From contig NZ_CP064689.1 of NCBI RefSeq assembly GCF_023100945.1, forward strand, positions 6,802,001 through 6,866,000: a DNA stretch of 64,000 nt. Direction: 5' to 3'. The stretch comes from Bradyrhizobium sp. 200 (lineage in GTDB: Bacteria; Pseudomonadota; Alphaproteobacteria; Rhizobiales; Xanthobacteraceae). The notes under the pieces are model-generated. The model saw nothing but the letters and a program-made list of their open reading frames with translations, ran no database searches and had not been told where the DNA came from. The position numbers were made by a program, and so were the translations under genes. Shown here piece by piece: positions 1-10,308 of the stretch (positions within the stretch are counted from its first letter, which is position 1; every line of letters starts with the position of its first letter).

Positions 1-247
1 CAATGACAAAGGTCTGTTGTGGCTAAGCGACGAACAGTGACAACGGATCGAACCAATCCGGCCGATGGATGTTAGACGCGTCGAGCCGGAAGAACAATCG
101 CCGCGTGATCAGCGTCATGAACGTATTAACGACCACGCCAGCGGAGAAGTAAAGCGCGGACCACAAAGAGCAGTCCGTCAATGAGAGATCGGATGCCTGG
201 ACGCGAGCGCACCTCCTGCCTTCACACCTACACTTGGAGATAATCGA

Positions 248-1276
248 ATGAGAGACCCTTTTCCTTCAAGGCTAACCTGCGGCATCTTCGATCACCTGGA
301 CGCGGACGGCCGTGATATCGCCCGACAATACGCAGATCGCCTCATATTAGCGGAGGCGTACGATCGCCTCGGTTTCTATGCGTATCATGTGGCAGAGCAC
401 CACTGTACGCCTCACGGGAGAGGCCCATCACCGAATCTGTTCTTATCGAGCGTCGCACAGCGGACAAGGCGCCTTCGTGTGGGCCCATTGGTAATGCTGC
501 TTAATCTTTATCATCCGCTACGCGCGTTCGAGGAGATCTGCATGCTCGACCAATTGAGCGGTGGCAGGCTCGAGCTGGGTATCGGGCGCGGCTCTCTACC
601 GGTCGAATGCGGCTACTTCGGGATCAGCGCGGACGCGGCGCCAGGACGTTATGAGGAAGCCAGCGAGATCCTTATTAAGGCGATGAAAGGCGGAACTCTA
701 TGCTATCAGGGCGACCATTTTGAGCTAAATGACGTTCCTTTGACCCTAGGACCTCATCAGCGCCCGTGGCCGCCGACTTGGATTACCACCAATCGACCAG
801 AGTCCGCAGGTTGGGCCGCCGCGAATGGCGCAAATCTCGCGTGCGTAGGCCCCTCCTCTAGTGTACGCAAAATTACCGATACCTTCCGCGCTCACCTAGA
901 CCGTAACTGTGCCGCTGATAATCATGCGCCGTTCGTCGGATTGCTGCGTATGATCGTTATTGCGCGTTCTGAGAAAGATGCCCATTCGCTCGCGACCTCT
1001 GCTTACGAACGATGGCTCAAGAGCTTTAGATTCCTATACGAGCTCAATGCCATTCCGCTACCACCAAACCTCCCACTAACCTTCGATGCGGCACTCGCAA
1101 GTGAACTATGCGTAGTCGGAACTCCAGCTTCTGTACGAAAGGATCTGCTTGGCCAGCTGGAAGAGGCAGGTGCCAACTATCTCCTTTGTCAACTCGCATT
1201 TGGGAATCTGCCGATGGATGCTTCCCTATTTGCCGCAAGCACGATTCAATCCGAAATCATCCCTGGAATTGGCTGA
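248..1276 (+). CDS. LLM-class flavin-dependent oxidoreductase (luciferase-like)
   Basis: A 342-residue protein of the bacterial luciferase / F420-FMN monooxygenase superfamily (TIM-barrel, normally using reduced flavin to oxidise small organic substrates in the cytoplasm). Family signatures seen are the AEHH motif near residue 50, the RLRVGPLVMLLNLYHP stretch near residues 74-90, and the LSGGRLELGIGRGS segment near residues 103-116, which is the classical flavin-binding region. The length is usual for the family and the frame is intact. A GGAG ribosome-binding site at 236-239 lies 8 nt before the ATG and supports this start. No partner flavin reductase is visible nearby, so the substrate cannot be assigned. 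It stands alone; the next recognisable gene is a decayed dctA on the other strand. Confidence 0.9.
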   Translation: MRDPFPSRLTCGIFDHLDADGRDIARQYADRLILAEAYDRLGFYAYHVAEHHCTPHGRGPSPNLFLSSVAQRTRRLRVGPLVMLLNLYHPLRAFEEICMLDQLSGGRLELGIGRGSLPVECGYFGISADAAPGRYEEASEILIKAMKGGTLCYQGDHFELNDVPLTLGPHQRPWPPTWITTNRPESAGWAAANGANLACVGPSSSVRKITDTFRAHLDRNCAADNHAPFVGLLRMIVIARSEKDAHSLATSAYERWLKSFRFLYELNAIPLPPNLPLTFDAALASELCVVGTPASVRKDLLGQLEEAGANYLLCQLAFGNLPMDASLFAASTIQSEIIPGIG

Positions 1277-1729
1277 CCATGATTCGCTCCGACTGTGGAG
1301 ATCCAAATTGTTGTCCAGCGCTCCTTAACACCCGAATACAGTCGGCGGGGACTGACAGTAAGCTCCCAGGAGTTGCGTCGAAACACCTCGCGATGGCGTT
1401 CGAAACTGAACAAATGCTCGAACGATCCGTTTCAATATACCGAAGGACTCTGGGGTAAGACGCAGGAATGCCAATCCCAACACTACTGATGATGAGGAGG
1501 ACGATTAACGTGTCTGAGTAGCGAATGATTGCGGCATGCGGGTCGATACCAGACTCGATCATATGTTTCAGGCGTTTTGGCATGTGATCGATACTGACAA
1601 CTCAACTTCTCCCCGCCTTCGGGAGCGGTGCACACGGTGCTCGACGCGACTCTTCTTCTCGCGAAGGCACGACTTCTTGACCGCATCACGCAACAAGAGG
1701 CGCAACGCGATGAACGTTAGCGCGGCTAT
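1277..1729. other. stretch without recognisable gene
   Basis: Only short overlapping open frames are present. A minus-strand frame at 1257-1583 has one hydrophobic segment (about residues 20-45) but matches no family I recognise and overlaps the end of the monooxygenase gene. It could be the decayed remainder of a gene once downstream of dctA. Confidence 0.4.
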
Positions 1730-1734
1730 TTCAG

Positions 1735-2299
1735 GTGCTGCGGCGCTCGGCACGGCCAAGGCGCCGCGTTCACCCAGCGCCTCAGCGAGAAGCCGAACAG
1801 GATCGCAAACAAGAGCACCTGCAGGATACCCCACCCGCCAGCGCGCCGATGACGCTTTCGGGAATGAGGTTAAGGATGAAATCGACGGTTCTTGAGGCCT
1901 CGTCCAGTTTCACACAGTTGGCAAGTTCCGCGGCATCGGGCTTGGCGGCAAAGCCACGGCCGATCTGGAACAGGCTGCCCACAACCAGGCCGAGCACCAG
2001 GGCAAAAGTGGAGACGTGTTCGAAACAGATAAGCGCTTTAACGCCGACCGGGCCGACTTTCTAATATGGGCAATCCCGGACACGACAGTCAGTGCAGAAG
2101 ATGATCGGCGCCGTCAACATTGTGGTAAGCTTGATGAAGCCGTCGTCAAGGCCTAGACCAAATCGTTGGTCTCGCAAGCGACGGCCACAGCCAGCCGAAC
2201 GACGACGCCAATCAGGATCGCAATCAGCACCTGAACGTAAAGGATCTTGTACAAGGATCGAGACGCCCGCGCGGACTTTGCAGTTGCGATTGTCGCCAT
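1735..2299 (-). pseudogene. dctA: decayed dctA, C4-dicarboxylate transporter (N-terminal part)
   Basis: Reading the minus strand from the ATG at 2299 gives a DctA-like N-terminus (SLYKILYVQVLIAILIGV) preceded by a strong GGGGAGAG ribosome-binding site. The reading frame then shifts: the segment LDDGFIKLTTMLTAPIIFCT lies in a second frame (about 2085-2165), and ALVLGLVVGSLFQ followed by DFILNLIPESVIGALAGG lies in a third (about 1815-2040). The last family match is ALGERG near 1775. DctA imports succinate, malate and fumarate with protons or sodium and feeds bacteroids in nodules; the usual protein is about 440 residues. Only about the first 200 residues are represented here, with at least three frameshifts, so no functional transporter can be made. 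Confidence 0.85.
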
Positions 2300-3174
2300 C
2301 ACGCTCTCCCCTCACACTCACGCAGGTATCTGAGCCGCTCCGGCTGAAGTGGCGTCGTGTCCCGACCCACCAAGGCCAATTGTATCAGCGGAGTCAGAAC
2401 TGTTTGCAGTTCTCGGTACCTGTCTATTCCGCAGGCATGACTGATTGGGACATTCGCGCGGGCGGGACGCTCCCAGATCATGCTCCACTTAACCAGGACG
2501 AGATTCGGACAACCGCTTCGCGCGTACCATCGGCGGAACGCGCATAGGAGACGCGCATGAACTTCTGCCCTGTAAGGGATCGAAGTTAACGTCGGGCGTT
2601 GCAGGGACACATGGTCTTGGCAAGCGAAGTCGGAGGTGAAGTCGGAGGACATCAGCATAGAGATAGAAGGCGCCGTTCGCGGGCCGGAATTGGTGAGGCC
2701 AGCCGCGGCAGCCTTTCGATCGGAATCTGTCGGTTCTCACATAGCCGCGCTTGACGACCTCTATCTGCAAAGGCGGCTACAGTCCCAATTGCGAAAGCGA
2801 CGGCACGGAGATTGCGAGACTCTGCGGCACCCGCCCAATCGCGCGCAGCTGTTGCTGTGGTCACGAGAGCCGACGCGCCGGCCGGCGATGCAGAACTATT
2901 TCGACATCGAAAACCACGAGCGCAGCTCTAGTTCTTCGCCAGCAATGCTAGCCGTGTTCAGCCAAATGATGTCGCATTCACTGCGGACCTCTCATGATGA
3001 GTCAAGAATACATAGAAGCATTTGCAAATTTTCCTGAAACCGTCCCTTGGAACGAATTCTCCATGGGGTCCCCGGCAGCTGATCCTGATAAACCTGTGAT
3101 TGCTTAGACATGCGACAGTCCTTCAGAACCACCCTTGAGTTACAGAACGCTGCTGTCTTCAGCACACCTTGAGA
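2300..3174. other. gene-poor stretch
   Basis: No open frame here shows a family signature or a convincing ribosome-binding site. Frames of 90-150 codons occur on both strands but are arginine/serine-rich and mutually overlapping, as expected for decayed or non-coding GC-rich DNA. Confidence 0.4.
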
Positions 3175-4404
3175 TCAGCCAATCATCGCGCCCTCCTCCC
3201 GGCGAGCAACACGGCCAACCGTAACCTCTCCAGCCGCTTGCAGCGCCTGATGCATATCCGCGATCAGGTCGCTCGCTCTCTCCATGCCCGCATGAATGCG
3301 AATCAACGGCCCCTCGAAGGCGAGCGGCGTTTCCGTTCGTTTCGGTGGGTCAACCAGGAGAACGAGGCTTTCATACCCGCCCCAGGATGCACCGATGCCA
3401 AAAAGCCGCAGGCTATTGAAGAGAACCGAAAGTTGAGGCCGAGACATCGGTTTCAGGACGACTCCAAATAGTCCACTTGCGCCCAAAAAGTCCCGTTTCC
3501 AGATTGCATAGCCGGGATCATTGGGAAGCGCTGGGTGCAAGACCTTGTCGACAGCCGGATGCGACTGCAGGCTTTCCGCCAGCTTGAGGCCATTGTCCCA
3601 ATGCTGCTTCATGCGGACCGCTAGCGTACGAAGTCCCCGCAGGGCCAAATAGATATCGTCTGGCCCAGCTATCTCTCCGAAATGATGGGCGCTCGACTGC
3701 AACGTGGGCCAGGCGGCCTCATTCGCAGTCGCAATGCCAAGTAAGGCATCGGAATGACCAACGATATACTTGGTCGCGGCATGGATGGAGATGTCGACAC
3801 CGTGGTCAAACGCCTTGAAAAAAAGAGGCGTCGCCCAAGTGTTATCCATGATCACGAGCGCATCAGATCGATGCGCGATCGCAGCGAGCGCGGGGACATC
3901 CTGAACCTCAAAGGTCATGGATCCGGGCGACTCCAGATAGACGGCCCGGGTGTTTGCTTTGATTTTTGTTGAGAGCTCCGAACCTTGCGTTGGACGGAAA
4001 TACTGCACTTCAATGCGAAGCCTTGCGAGGACTTGGTCCGCGAAAACTCTCACAGGTTGATAGACGCTATCGCTGATTAACAGATGGTCGCCCGCCTTCA
4101 AAACCCCAAGAAGCGAGTGCGTGCAAGCAGATAATCCCGATGGGAATAGGATGGAACGGTGGCCGCCCTCCAATTCGCAAATGGCAGCCTCAAATGCGCG
4201 AGACAACGGCGATCCGAAGCGTCCGTAGCTGGGTATCGGATTGCGTCTCCGCGACTCCCATTCTTCCAGGGTCTCCGAAAGAATTGTAGAGCCGCGATAG
4301 ATGGGCACATTGACCATCCCGGCGTGTTTACTGGGCTCTCGACCGACATGACAGAGTTGCGTCTCGGTATGTCGTGGATTGTTGCCGTCGTTCAGGTACT
4401 TCAT
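3175..4404 (-). CDS. PLP-dependent trans-sulfuration enzyme (cystathionine beta-lyase type)
   Basis: A 409-residue member of the Cys/Met-metabolism PLP enzyme family (cystathionine lyases and synthases, methionine gamma-lyase). The PLP-binding lysine is K212 within HAATKYIVGHSD, the phosphate-binding segment is FPSGLSAC near residues 87-94, and the aspartate that pairs with the pyridine nitrogen sits in IMDNTWATPL near residue 187. These features fit a MetC-type beta-lyase that splits cystathionine to homocysteine, pyruvate and ammonia, but specificity inside the family cannot be read from motifs. The open frame extends upstream to 4542, but that extension runs into the IS21 end, so I place the start at the ATG at 4404. 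The IS inserted 30 bp upstream has probably replaced or separated the native promoter. Confidence 0.88.
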   Translation of the reverse strand: MKYLNDGNNPRHTETQLCHVGREPSKHAGMVNVPIYRGSTILSETLEEWESRRRNPIPSYGRFGSPLSRAFEAAICELEGGHRSILFPSGLSACTHSLLGVLKAGDHLLISDSVYQPVRVFADQVLARLRIEVQYFRPTQGSELSTKIKANTRAVYLESPGSMTFEVQDVPALAAIAHRSDALVIMDNTWATPLFFKAFDHGVDISIHAATKYIVGHSDALLGIATANEAAWPTLQSSAHHFGEIAGPDDIYLALRGLRTLAVRMKQHWDNGLKLAESLQSHPAVDKVLHPALPNDPGYAIWKRDFLGASGLFGVVLKPMSRPQLSVLFNSLRLFGIGASWGGYESLVLLVDPPKRTETPLAFEGPLIRIHAGMERASDLIADMHQALQAAGEVTVGRVARREEGAMIG

Positions 4405-4630
4405 AACTCTTCTATCGGGATGTCTTTGCCCTGCTGCGGATTCCGATTTATTCCGGCCGGGTTTTCCGACGTGAAGCCGGCCACCGTTCCGATTTGAAGC
4501 CGACCACCATTCCGAGATGAAGCCGGCCGCCATTCCGATCAATTTCCGGCCAGGTTTCTGAGAAGGTCGGCGTTTTCGTTTGGGTCAGTCCCTCAGGCAT
4601 CAAGTCCCTCGTTGATCAGAGGGAAAGCGG

Positions 4631-6166
4631 ATGCCGGCCAAGAGAGAACTGACCATGCGACAGATACGACAAATGCTACGACTTGCCCGTGACGGGGTGA
4701 GCGCCCGGGAGATCGGACGCACGCTCGGCGTGGCACGTAGCACGATCCAGGACAATCTCAAGCGGGCCTCAGCGGCCGGGCTTGCGTGGCCTTTGGCTGG
4801 CGACCTCACGGACGCCGTTCTTGAACAACGTCTGTTCGCCCATGCCGGCGTCAAGCGCGGGTTCCGCCGGCGCGCCGAGCCAGATTGGGGCTCGGTCGCC
4901 TGCGAACTCAAGCGGCCCGGCGTCAATCTGATGGTGCTCTGGGAAGAGTATCGCGCGGTTCACCCGGGAGGCTATGGCTACAGTCGCTTCTGCGATCTGT
5001 TCCGGGAGTTCGAGCGGCGCCTGTCGCCGACCATGCGGCAGGACCATCCGGCCGGCGACAAGGTCTTTGTCGATTACTCCGGCAAGAAAATCATGATCGT
5101 CGATCGCGCAACCGGGGTCGTGCGTGAAGCGGAGATCTTTGTCGCCGTCCTTGGCGCCTCCAATTACACTTACGCCGAGGCGACCTGGACGCAGAAACTG
5201 GCGGACTGGATCGAGGCCCACGTCCGCATGTTCCGCTTTTTTGGCGGGGTGCCGCGCCTTGTCGTCCCCGACAATCTGAAATCCGGCGTCCACAGGGCCT
5301 CGTTCTATGACCCTGAAATCAATCGCAGCTACGGGATGATGGCGTCCCATTACGGCGTCGGCATCCTTCCGGCACGGCCACGAAAGCCCCGCGATAAGGC
5401 AAAAGTGGAAGCCGGAGTGCGTTTTGCCCAGACCTATATCCTCGGGCGGCTTCGCCGGCAGACCTTCTTCTCGCTGGCTGAGGCGAACGCGGCAATCGCC
5501 GCCGCGCTGGAGCGCATCAACGCCCACGTCATGCGCCGGATCGGCGTCAGCCGCCGACAATTGTTCGAGACCGTCGAGATGCCTGTCCTGGCGCCGTTGC
5601 CGGATGCCGACTATCAGTTCGCGGAATGGCTCCTGGCCCGCGTCTCGCTCGATTATCACGTCGAGGTCGACGGCTTCTTCTACTCAGTTCCACACGGCCT
5701 GATCCGGGAGCAGGTCGACGTTCGCGCCACCACCCGGACGATCGAGTTGTTCCATCGGGGTTTGCGGGTTGCTGCTCACCAGCGCCGTTATGGCGGCCGC
5801 CGGCACGGCACTGATCCCGATCACATGCCCAGTGCGCATCGGCGTTACGCCGAGTGGACTCCCGATCGATTCCGGCGCTGGGGGCGGTCGATCGGGCCCA
5901 ACACCGAGGGGCTCGTCCTCGCCATCCTGGCCAATCGGCCTCATCCCGAACAGGGATTCCGGACCTGTCTCGGCGTGCTTCGGCTGTTCAAGGATATTGA
6001 TCCCGAACGCGCCGAGCTGATCGCGGCCCGCGCGGTCGCGGTCAGCGCACTGACCTACAAGAGCATCGCCTCCATCATCGCCAACAAGCTCGAACGCAGT
6101 TCTCGCGATACCGAGGACGCGATCATCGAACATCCCAATCTGCGCGGCCCCGGTTACTTCCATTGA
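4631..6166 (+). CDS. istA: IS21-family transposase IstA
   Basis: A 511-residue DDE transposase. An N-terminal helix-turn-helix (MRQIRQMLRLARDGVSAREI, about residues 9-28, continuing to the IGRTLGVARSTIQ helix) is followed by the integrase-like core: DYSG with the first aspartate near residue 149, VPDN with the second near residue 216, and KAKVEAGV with the glutamate near residue 257. The frame is intact and of family length, with a GGAAAG ribosome-binding site before the ATG. The stop precedes the istB ATG by 14 nt. IstA does the cutting and joining and needs the ATPase IstB. Confidence 0.93.
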   Translation: MPAKRELTMRQIRQMLRLARDGVSAREIGRTLGVARSTIQDNLKRASAAGLAWPLAGDLTDAVLEQRLFAHAGVKRGFRRRAEPDWGSVACELKRPGVNLMVLWEEYRAVHPGGYGYSRFCDLFREFERRLSPTMRQDHPAGDKVFVDYSGKKIMIVDRATGVVREAEIFVAVLGASNYTYAEATWTQKLADWIEAHVRMFRFFGGVPRLVVPDNLKSGVHRASFYDPEINRSYGMMASHYGVGILPARPRKPRDKAKVEAGVRFAQTYILGRLRRQTFFSLAEANAAIAAALERINAHVMRRIGVSRRQLFETVEMPVLAPLPDADYQFAEWLLARVSLDYHVEVDGFFYSVPHGLIREQVDVRATTRTIELFHRGLRVAAHQRRYGGRRHGTDPDHMPSAHRRYAEWTPDRFRRWGRSIGPNTEGLVLAILANRPHPEQGFRTCLGVLRLFKDIDPERAELIAARAVAVSALTYKSIASIIANKLERSSRDTEDAIIEHPNLRGPGYFH

Positions 6167-6180
6167 AAGGATTATCCAGC

Positions 6181-6836
6181 ATGCTGACCCATCCCACCCT
6201 CGACCTGCTGCATAGCCTCGGTCTCCACGGTATGGCCAAAGGCTTCAAGGACCTCGATGCCCAGTCCGAAGCGCGCAGCCTCGAACACGCCGAATGGCTG
6301 GCGTTGCTCCTGGAACACGAGAAAACGCTGCGCCAGCAAAAGCGGTTCGAAAGCAGAGCTCGAGCCGCCAAGCTGCGTCATGCCGCCTGCGTCGAGGATG
6401 TCGATTACCGCGCTATCCGCGGCCTCGACCGCGCGCTCTTTCTAAAACTCGCCGCTGGCGACTGGATCCGGGCACGACATAATCTCCTCGTTACCGGGCC
6501 ATGCGGCGTCGGCAAGAGCTGGCTCGCTTGCGCCCTCGGCAACAAGGCTTGCCGAGACGACTTCTCAGTTGCCTACCATCGCGTGCCGCGTCTCTTCACC
6601 GCCCTCGCACTCGGCCGCGCCGATGGCCGTTACACCAAGATGCTGCGCGCTATCGCCCGTCTCGATCTGCTCATTCTTGATGACTGGGGGCCAGAGCCGC
6701 TCGACGCCGACCAGCGCCGTGAACCATCGCCGACGCAATCCTCGATCGCCTCATCCACAACGCCTACCGCATCGAACTCAAAGGAGAGAGCCTCAGAAAG
6801 CAAAAGCAATCCGCTCCAGATCAATCGGTCACTTGA
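6181..6836 (+). pseudogene. istB: IS21 helper ATPase IstB, internally deleted
   Basis: The protein begins as a normal IstB (ATG at 6181 with AAAGGA ribosome-binding site; a TTG at 6163 is also in frame). The Walker A motif is GPCGVGKSW near residue 110 and the Walker B motif is LLILDDWG near residue 165. After DADQRR (about 6720) the frame becomes nonsensical. The genuine C-terminal end ([18 protein letters not shown]) is found in another frame, ending with TGA at 6834-6836. Compared with usual IstB proteins about 35-40 residues between Walker B and this C-terminal part are missing, including the sensor I region. The gene has therefore suffered a deletion plus frameshift and is very likely inactive. 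Confidence 0.85.
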
Positions 6837-6969
6837 CCTTCTCATCCCTCAACGACATCATCAAATCGACCCATGCGATTGACGCCAAGGGTGGCCGGCT
6901 TCCGATCGGAATACCCGGCCGGCTTCAAATTGGAATGCATGGCCGGCTTCGTCGGTACCCGCACCCTGC

Positions 6970-8936
6970 CAAACAACAGCAATGGTCGCGAGCTGCTCTG
7001 ATTCAACCAAAGCGCTATTGTGACCTCAGGATACCGAGCGGCGTTCAGCGGCCTCTTTCATTTTGCGGTGCAGGGGCTAGAGCCACGTTTGATTACAGCA
7101 CGATCTCTCGTTGCGTTAACCTCATCGACAGTAGTGTCTATTAATGGAGAAACCGCGCTCCAAGAGCGCGCTCCTTCCAGGACGTTTAGAATCGCTTGAT
7201 GATCAACTAGTCGTGTTCGCATTTCATCGCCTCTTGTGACGCCTCGCCAAAGCCATTGCGCAGCCATTGGTGCAAGAGCCGGGCCAAATGCGAATGGCCG
7301 TGCGCGGGTCGGAAGGATCCCGATAACTCGCAAATCACATCGGCGTCCCTGTATGCTTCTGTCCAAAGCAAACGCGTCATGTTTCGAACCCGCCAAGCCG
7401 TTCGGGACCACGATAGTGAGCTAACACAGGGACTCCCAACGGTCGGCGGATCTCCACACTCTGGGACGCTGACCGGACAGCAAACAGCCGCAGAGAAGGC
7501 CTGCAGCCGCCCATGGGAACTCTTCGGCTATCCAGCGAAGACCTGACGGCTTTCCGATTTAATCGCCTTCCTTCTCAAGGCCGTTGTGGCTCGCTTCGCA
7601 GCACCCCGCCACACCAATCTTCTCGGAAACATCGGTCGACACGATCCCGAGCCGCGCGTCAAAGTTCAGCCAGCTCTCTCCGGCAGGATCAAACGATCCA
7701 TGCAGATCTCACTGCCCGTACAAAGGTCGGCCACGACCGGAGCACGATGACGCTCCGACTGCAGAAGAGGCTCATCGGCCGCATTCGACGAGAACGTTCG
7801 GCGTATCGAAAGAGCATAGTACAAAGTATGCACACTTACGCCTGCGCAGCCGGATCGTGCAAAGCGTTCGCATGCAGCGAAATGGGCTCGCGGCGTGGTT
7901 CTAAGTAGACGCCTGTGAGGGTCGAGCGGAATGAACACGTCATCATAGTGCGTTAGCATGACACGATAGCGGCCGCCTTGTTCGAGCGCGGCTTTCGAAG
8001 AGCGCGCACATATCTAGGTACGCTTCTTGAGCCGTCCGCTAGCGCCGATTGTGCCGGGATTGTGGCGGCCACATCCAGTGTCCGGCATGAGCAACGGAAT
8101 GTTTTTTCGAGCGGCAACAGCACGCTTGGCAGGACGAGCATAGAAAGCCGGCACACAACTTGACAGAGCTCAAGCCGCCTCTTCGCCTCGCCTGCCAGGC
8201 TCCGTCCGGTGCCTTCAGAAACCAAATTGGGCATGGTGTTCAACGAAGGGAATGATCGGTAATCGCCAGAAGTGACTTTGAGGAATCGGCGCGATCGTGC
8301 GGCTTGTCGCCAACTTTTGGAAGCACGACAGCGTGATCGATCGTGACAGGCTCAGATGAGCATCGATGCGACGCTGTTTTTGTTGGAGTGGACACGAGCG
8401 ACCATCTGAAAGCAAGCTCCCTACCGAGTTAGAGAATGATAGCGGCATACGCCCGCGCGTCTAACTGATTGGACGCCAAACGGCTGTTTTCGCAAAACGG
8501 AGGATATCGTCGCGCTGCTTTTCAGCTGCTTCCCGTACTTGTCAGCAATTGAGAGTGGCCTCGATCTCCCGGTCCTTCGCTTCATTTTGATTGGCGTTCA
8601 AGAGTCTTTGAACCGCATCGCGATCTTCCGGTCAGTTCGTCGCGACACGAGTTACAACGTGAGCTTCGTTATCGCTGGACCGTAAGCTTCGTTATCGCTG
8701 GACCCAGAACGCTTCCAAAAGTCCTATCCGAGCACACAATCTTCCGGTGACGACAGACAGCCAAAAAGGACCGTGTGAGTAAGCCCTATGCTTCGGCCGG
8801 ATTCGTCTTGCTCCGCCTTAGAGAGCGCCTTCTGCTCGCTTACATTCTGTGAAGAGGTGCGCGTGATTAAGTTGATGGTCGACGTTGCCGCTGTGACCAA
8901 GCCGAAGTCCAAGCTCCGCCTTTACTAGCCGCAGAA
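6970..8936. other. 2-kb stretch without recognisable gene
   Basis: No convincing coding sequence. The frames present (for example 7058-7411 minus, 7513-7908 plus, 7953-8243 minus) overlap each other, lack family motifs and are rich in Arg/Ser. It is probably decayed island DNA. The only structure noted is the short tandem repeat at 8662-8704. Confidence 0.4.
8662..8704. repeat. two tandem copies of a 20-bp unit, period 23
   Basis: AGCTTCGTTATCGCTGGACC occurs at 8662-8681 and again, perfectly, at 8685-8704. The unit has no recognised function; it may be a simple duplication. Confidence 0.8.
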
Positions 8937-9227
8937 TTGAACATGAGTCAGATAAACTATTCGACGCCGTGCATCGCTGACCTCGCAACAATGCTCGCCT
9001 TTTATCAGCGAGCTTTGATTCTAGCCCTCAACGCGCGCCCTCGGATCGGATATGCTATCGATGTTTGTTGCGGAAATTTGGTCACGACTTCCAAGTCTAC
9101 AACCTCACGCTGCGTGAGCTTCAAGCCATTTCGTCGAAGTGAGTGTTGCGCTGTGGCTACAGCAATGCGCGATAACGTTGCTAAGACGCGGGTGGCCTGG
9201 GGGCTAACAAAACGGAATGAAACTGGA

Positions 9228-9962
9228 ATGAAGAACTTGTTGCTTGTGACTGCAAGCATTGTCGCGTTTGGCGCGGCGGTGCCCGCATTCGGCGCGGATC
9301 TCGCTGCGCAGCCCGTCTACACCAAGGCGCCGCCGCCGCCATCGGTAGCTGCTCCGATCTACGCCTGGAGCGGTTACTATCTCGGTATGAACGGCGGTTT
9401 GGGCACAGCCCATAACTCCTGGGATTTTGCGGGCGTCACGCCTGAGGGCTCCCATGACGCGATCGGCGGGACTATCGGTGGCCAGATCGGCTTTCGCTGG
9501 CAGTCGGGGCCGGTGGTGTTCGGTGTCGAGGGCCAGGGCAACTGGGCTGACTTCAGCGGGTCCAATGTCAGCCTCGCCTTCCCAGCCAGCACGAACCGCA
9601 CCAAAACCGATGCGTTCGGCTTGATCACTGGCCAGATCGGCTATGCCTTCAACAACGTATTGCTTTACGCCAAGGGCGGTGCCGCGGTGACCAGCAACAC
9701 CTATCAAATCAACTCGGCCGGCGCGCTGCTGGCGAGCTCGGACAGCGCGCGTTGGGGCGGCACGGTCGGCGTTGGCGTGGAAGTCGGTTTCGCACCCAAT
9801 TGGTCGCTCGGCGTCGAGTACAACCACCTCTTTACACAAGAAGGCACTGTGGCCTTCACTGGTGCGACTGGTTCACTAGGCAACGATCGCATCAGTCAGG
9901 ATTTCGATATCCTGGCCGCGCGGATCAATTACAAGTTTGCCCCGATTATTCTCAACTACTGA
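9228..9962 (+). CDS. outer-membrane beta-barrel protein, Omp25/31 (RopB-like) family
   Basis: A 244-residue secreted protein. Residues 1-23 form a clear signal peptide (charged MKN, hydrophobic LLLVTASIVAFG, cleavage after AFGA), followed by the ADLAAQPVYTKAPPPP linker typical of rhizobial Omp25/31-type porin-family proteins. The SGYYLGMNGG motif then opens the barrel, and alternating aromatic/glycine-rich strands continue to the end. The last residues, RINYKFAPIILNY, fit a C-terminal barrel strand with a terminal aromatic residue. The open frame reaches back to 8937, but the signal peptide fixes the start at the ATG at 9228. A strong terminator follows, so it is probably a single-gene transcript. 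It likely serves as a structural outer-membrane protein; no pore function is proven. Confidence 0.92.
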   Translation: MKNLLLVTASIVAFGAAVPAFGADLAAQPVYTKAPPPPSVAAPIYAWSGYYLGMNGGLGTAHNSWDFAGVTPEGSHDAIGGTIGGQIGFRWQSGPVVFGVEGQGNWADFSGSNVSLAFPASTNRTKTDAFGLITGQIGYAFNNVLLYAKGGAAVTSNTYQINSAGALLASSDSARWGGTVGVGVEVGFAPNWSLGVEYNHLFTQEGTVAFTGATGSLGNDRISQDFDILAARINYKFAPIILNY

Positions 9963-9990
9963 TCTCTTGGCGTTCAAACGGCGGATCGAA

Positions 9991-10019
9991 AGCCCTGGCC
10001 CATGGCCAGGGCTTTTTTT
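9991..10019 (+). terminator. rho-independent terminator after the outer-membrane protein
   Basis: A perfect 10-bp stem AGCCCTGGCC / GGCCAGGGCT with a 3-nt loop is followed by a run of seven T residues, 28 bp after the stop codon of the barrel protein. Confidence 0.92.
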
Positions 10020-10308
10020 ACTTGAGTTATTGATTTGCCGCGTAATCTCGCCTTCCCTATTTCCGGGAGAGCCTCTCTAATTTACGCAACCGCTCTACCC
10101 GGCGAGCCGCAATCGGTTGACCGCGTTCGACGTGACTACTACCCAACGCGATGCGCCAAAAATGGGAACGGCGCGTCTGGGCGACGGCGCCGTCACAATG
10201 GTGATGCACGCAGCCGGCAAGAACACCAGCCGGGTTCAATCGCCTCTCCCATGCTTCCGCGGACTTTCCGTTCAACACCGCGCAATACCGCTACAATGAA
10301 AAACCGTG

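Larger units (their letters stand above)
4435..6963 (+). mobile_element. IS21-family element, complete with 6-bp target duplication
   Basis: The element carries istA and istB. Its ends match as inverted repeats (left TGCGGATTCCGA, right reverse complement TGCGGGTACCGA). Both ends hold several copies of a roughly 20-bp motif of the type TTCCGATTTGAAGCCGGCC (left 4464-4529, right in reverse orientation 6893-6950), the multiple terminal repeats usual for transposase binding in IS21. The direct repeat CCCTGC flanks it at 4429-4434 and 6964-6969. Because istB carries an internal deletion, it is probably not self-mobile now. Confidence 0.9.

Noticed and set aside
4405..4542. 46-residue N-terminal extension of the MetC-type lyase
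   Set aside because: It is encoded by the terminal repeats of the IS21 element, so it is not part of the natural protein.
10023..10308. possible small gene after the outer-membrane protein
   Set aside because: Only short overlapping frames lie between the terminator and the peroxidase gene; no signal supports coding.
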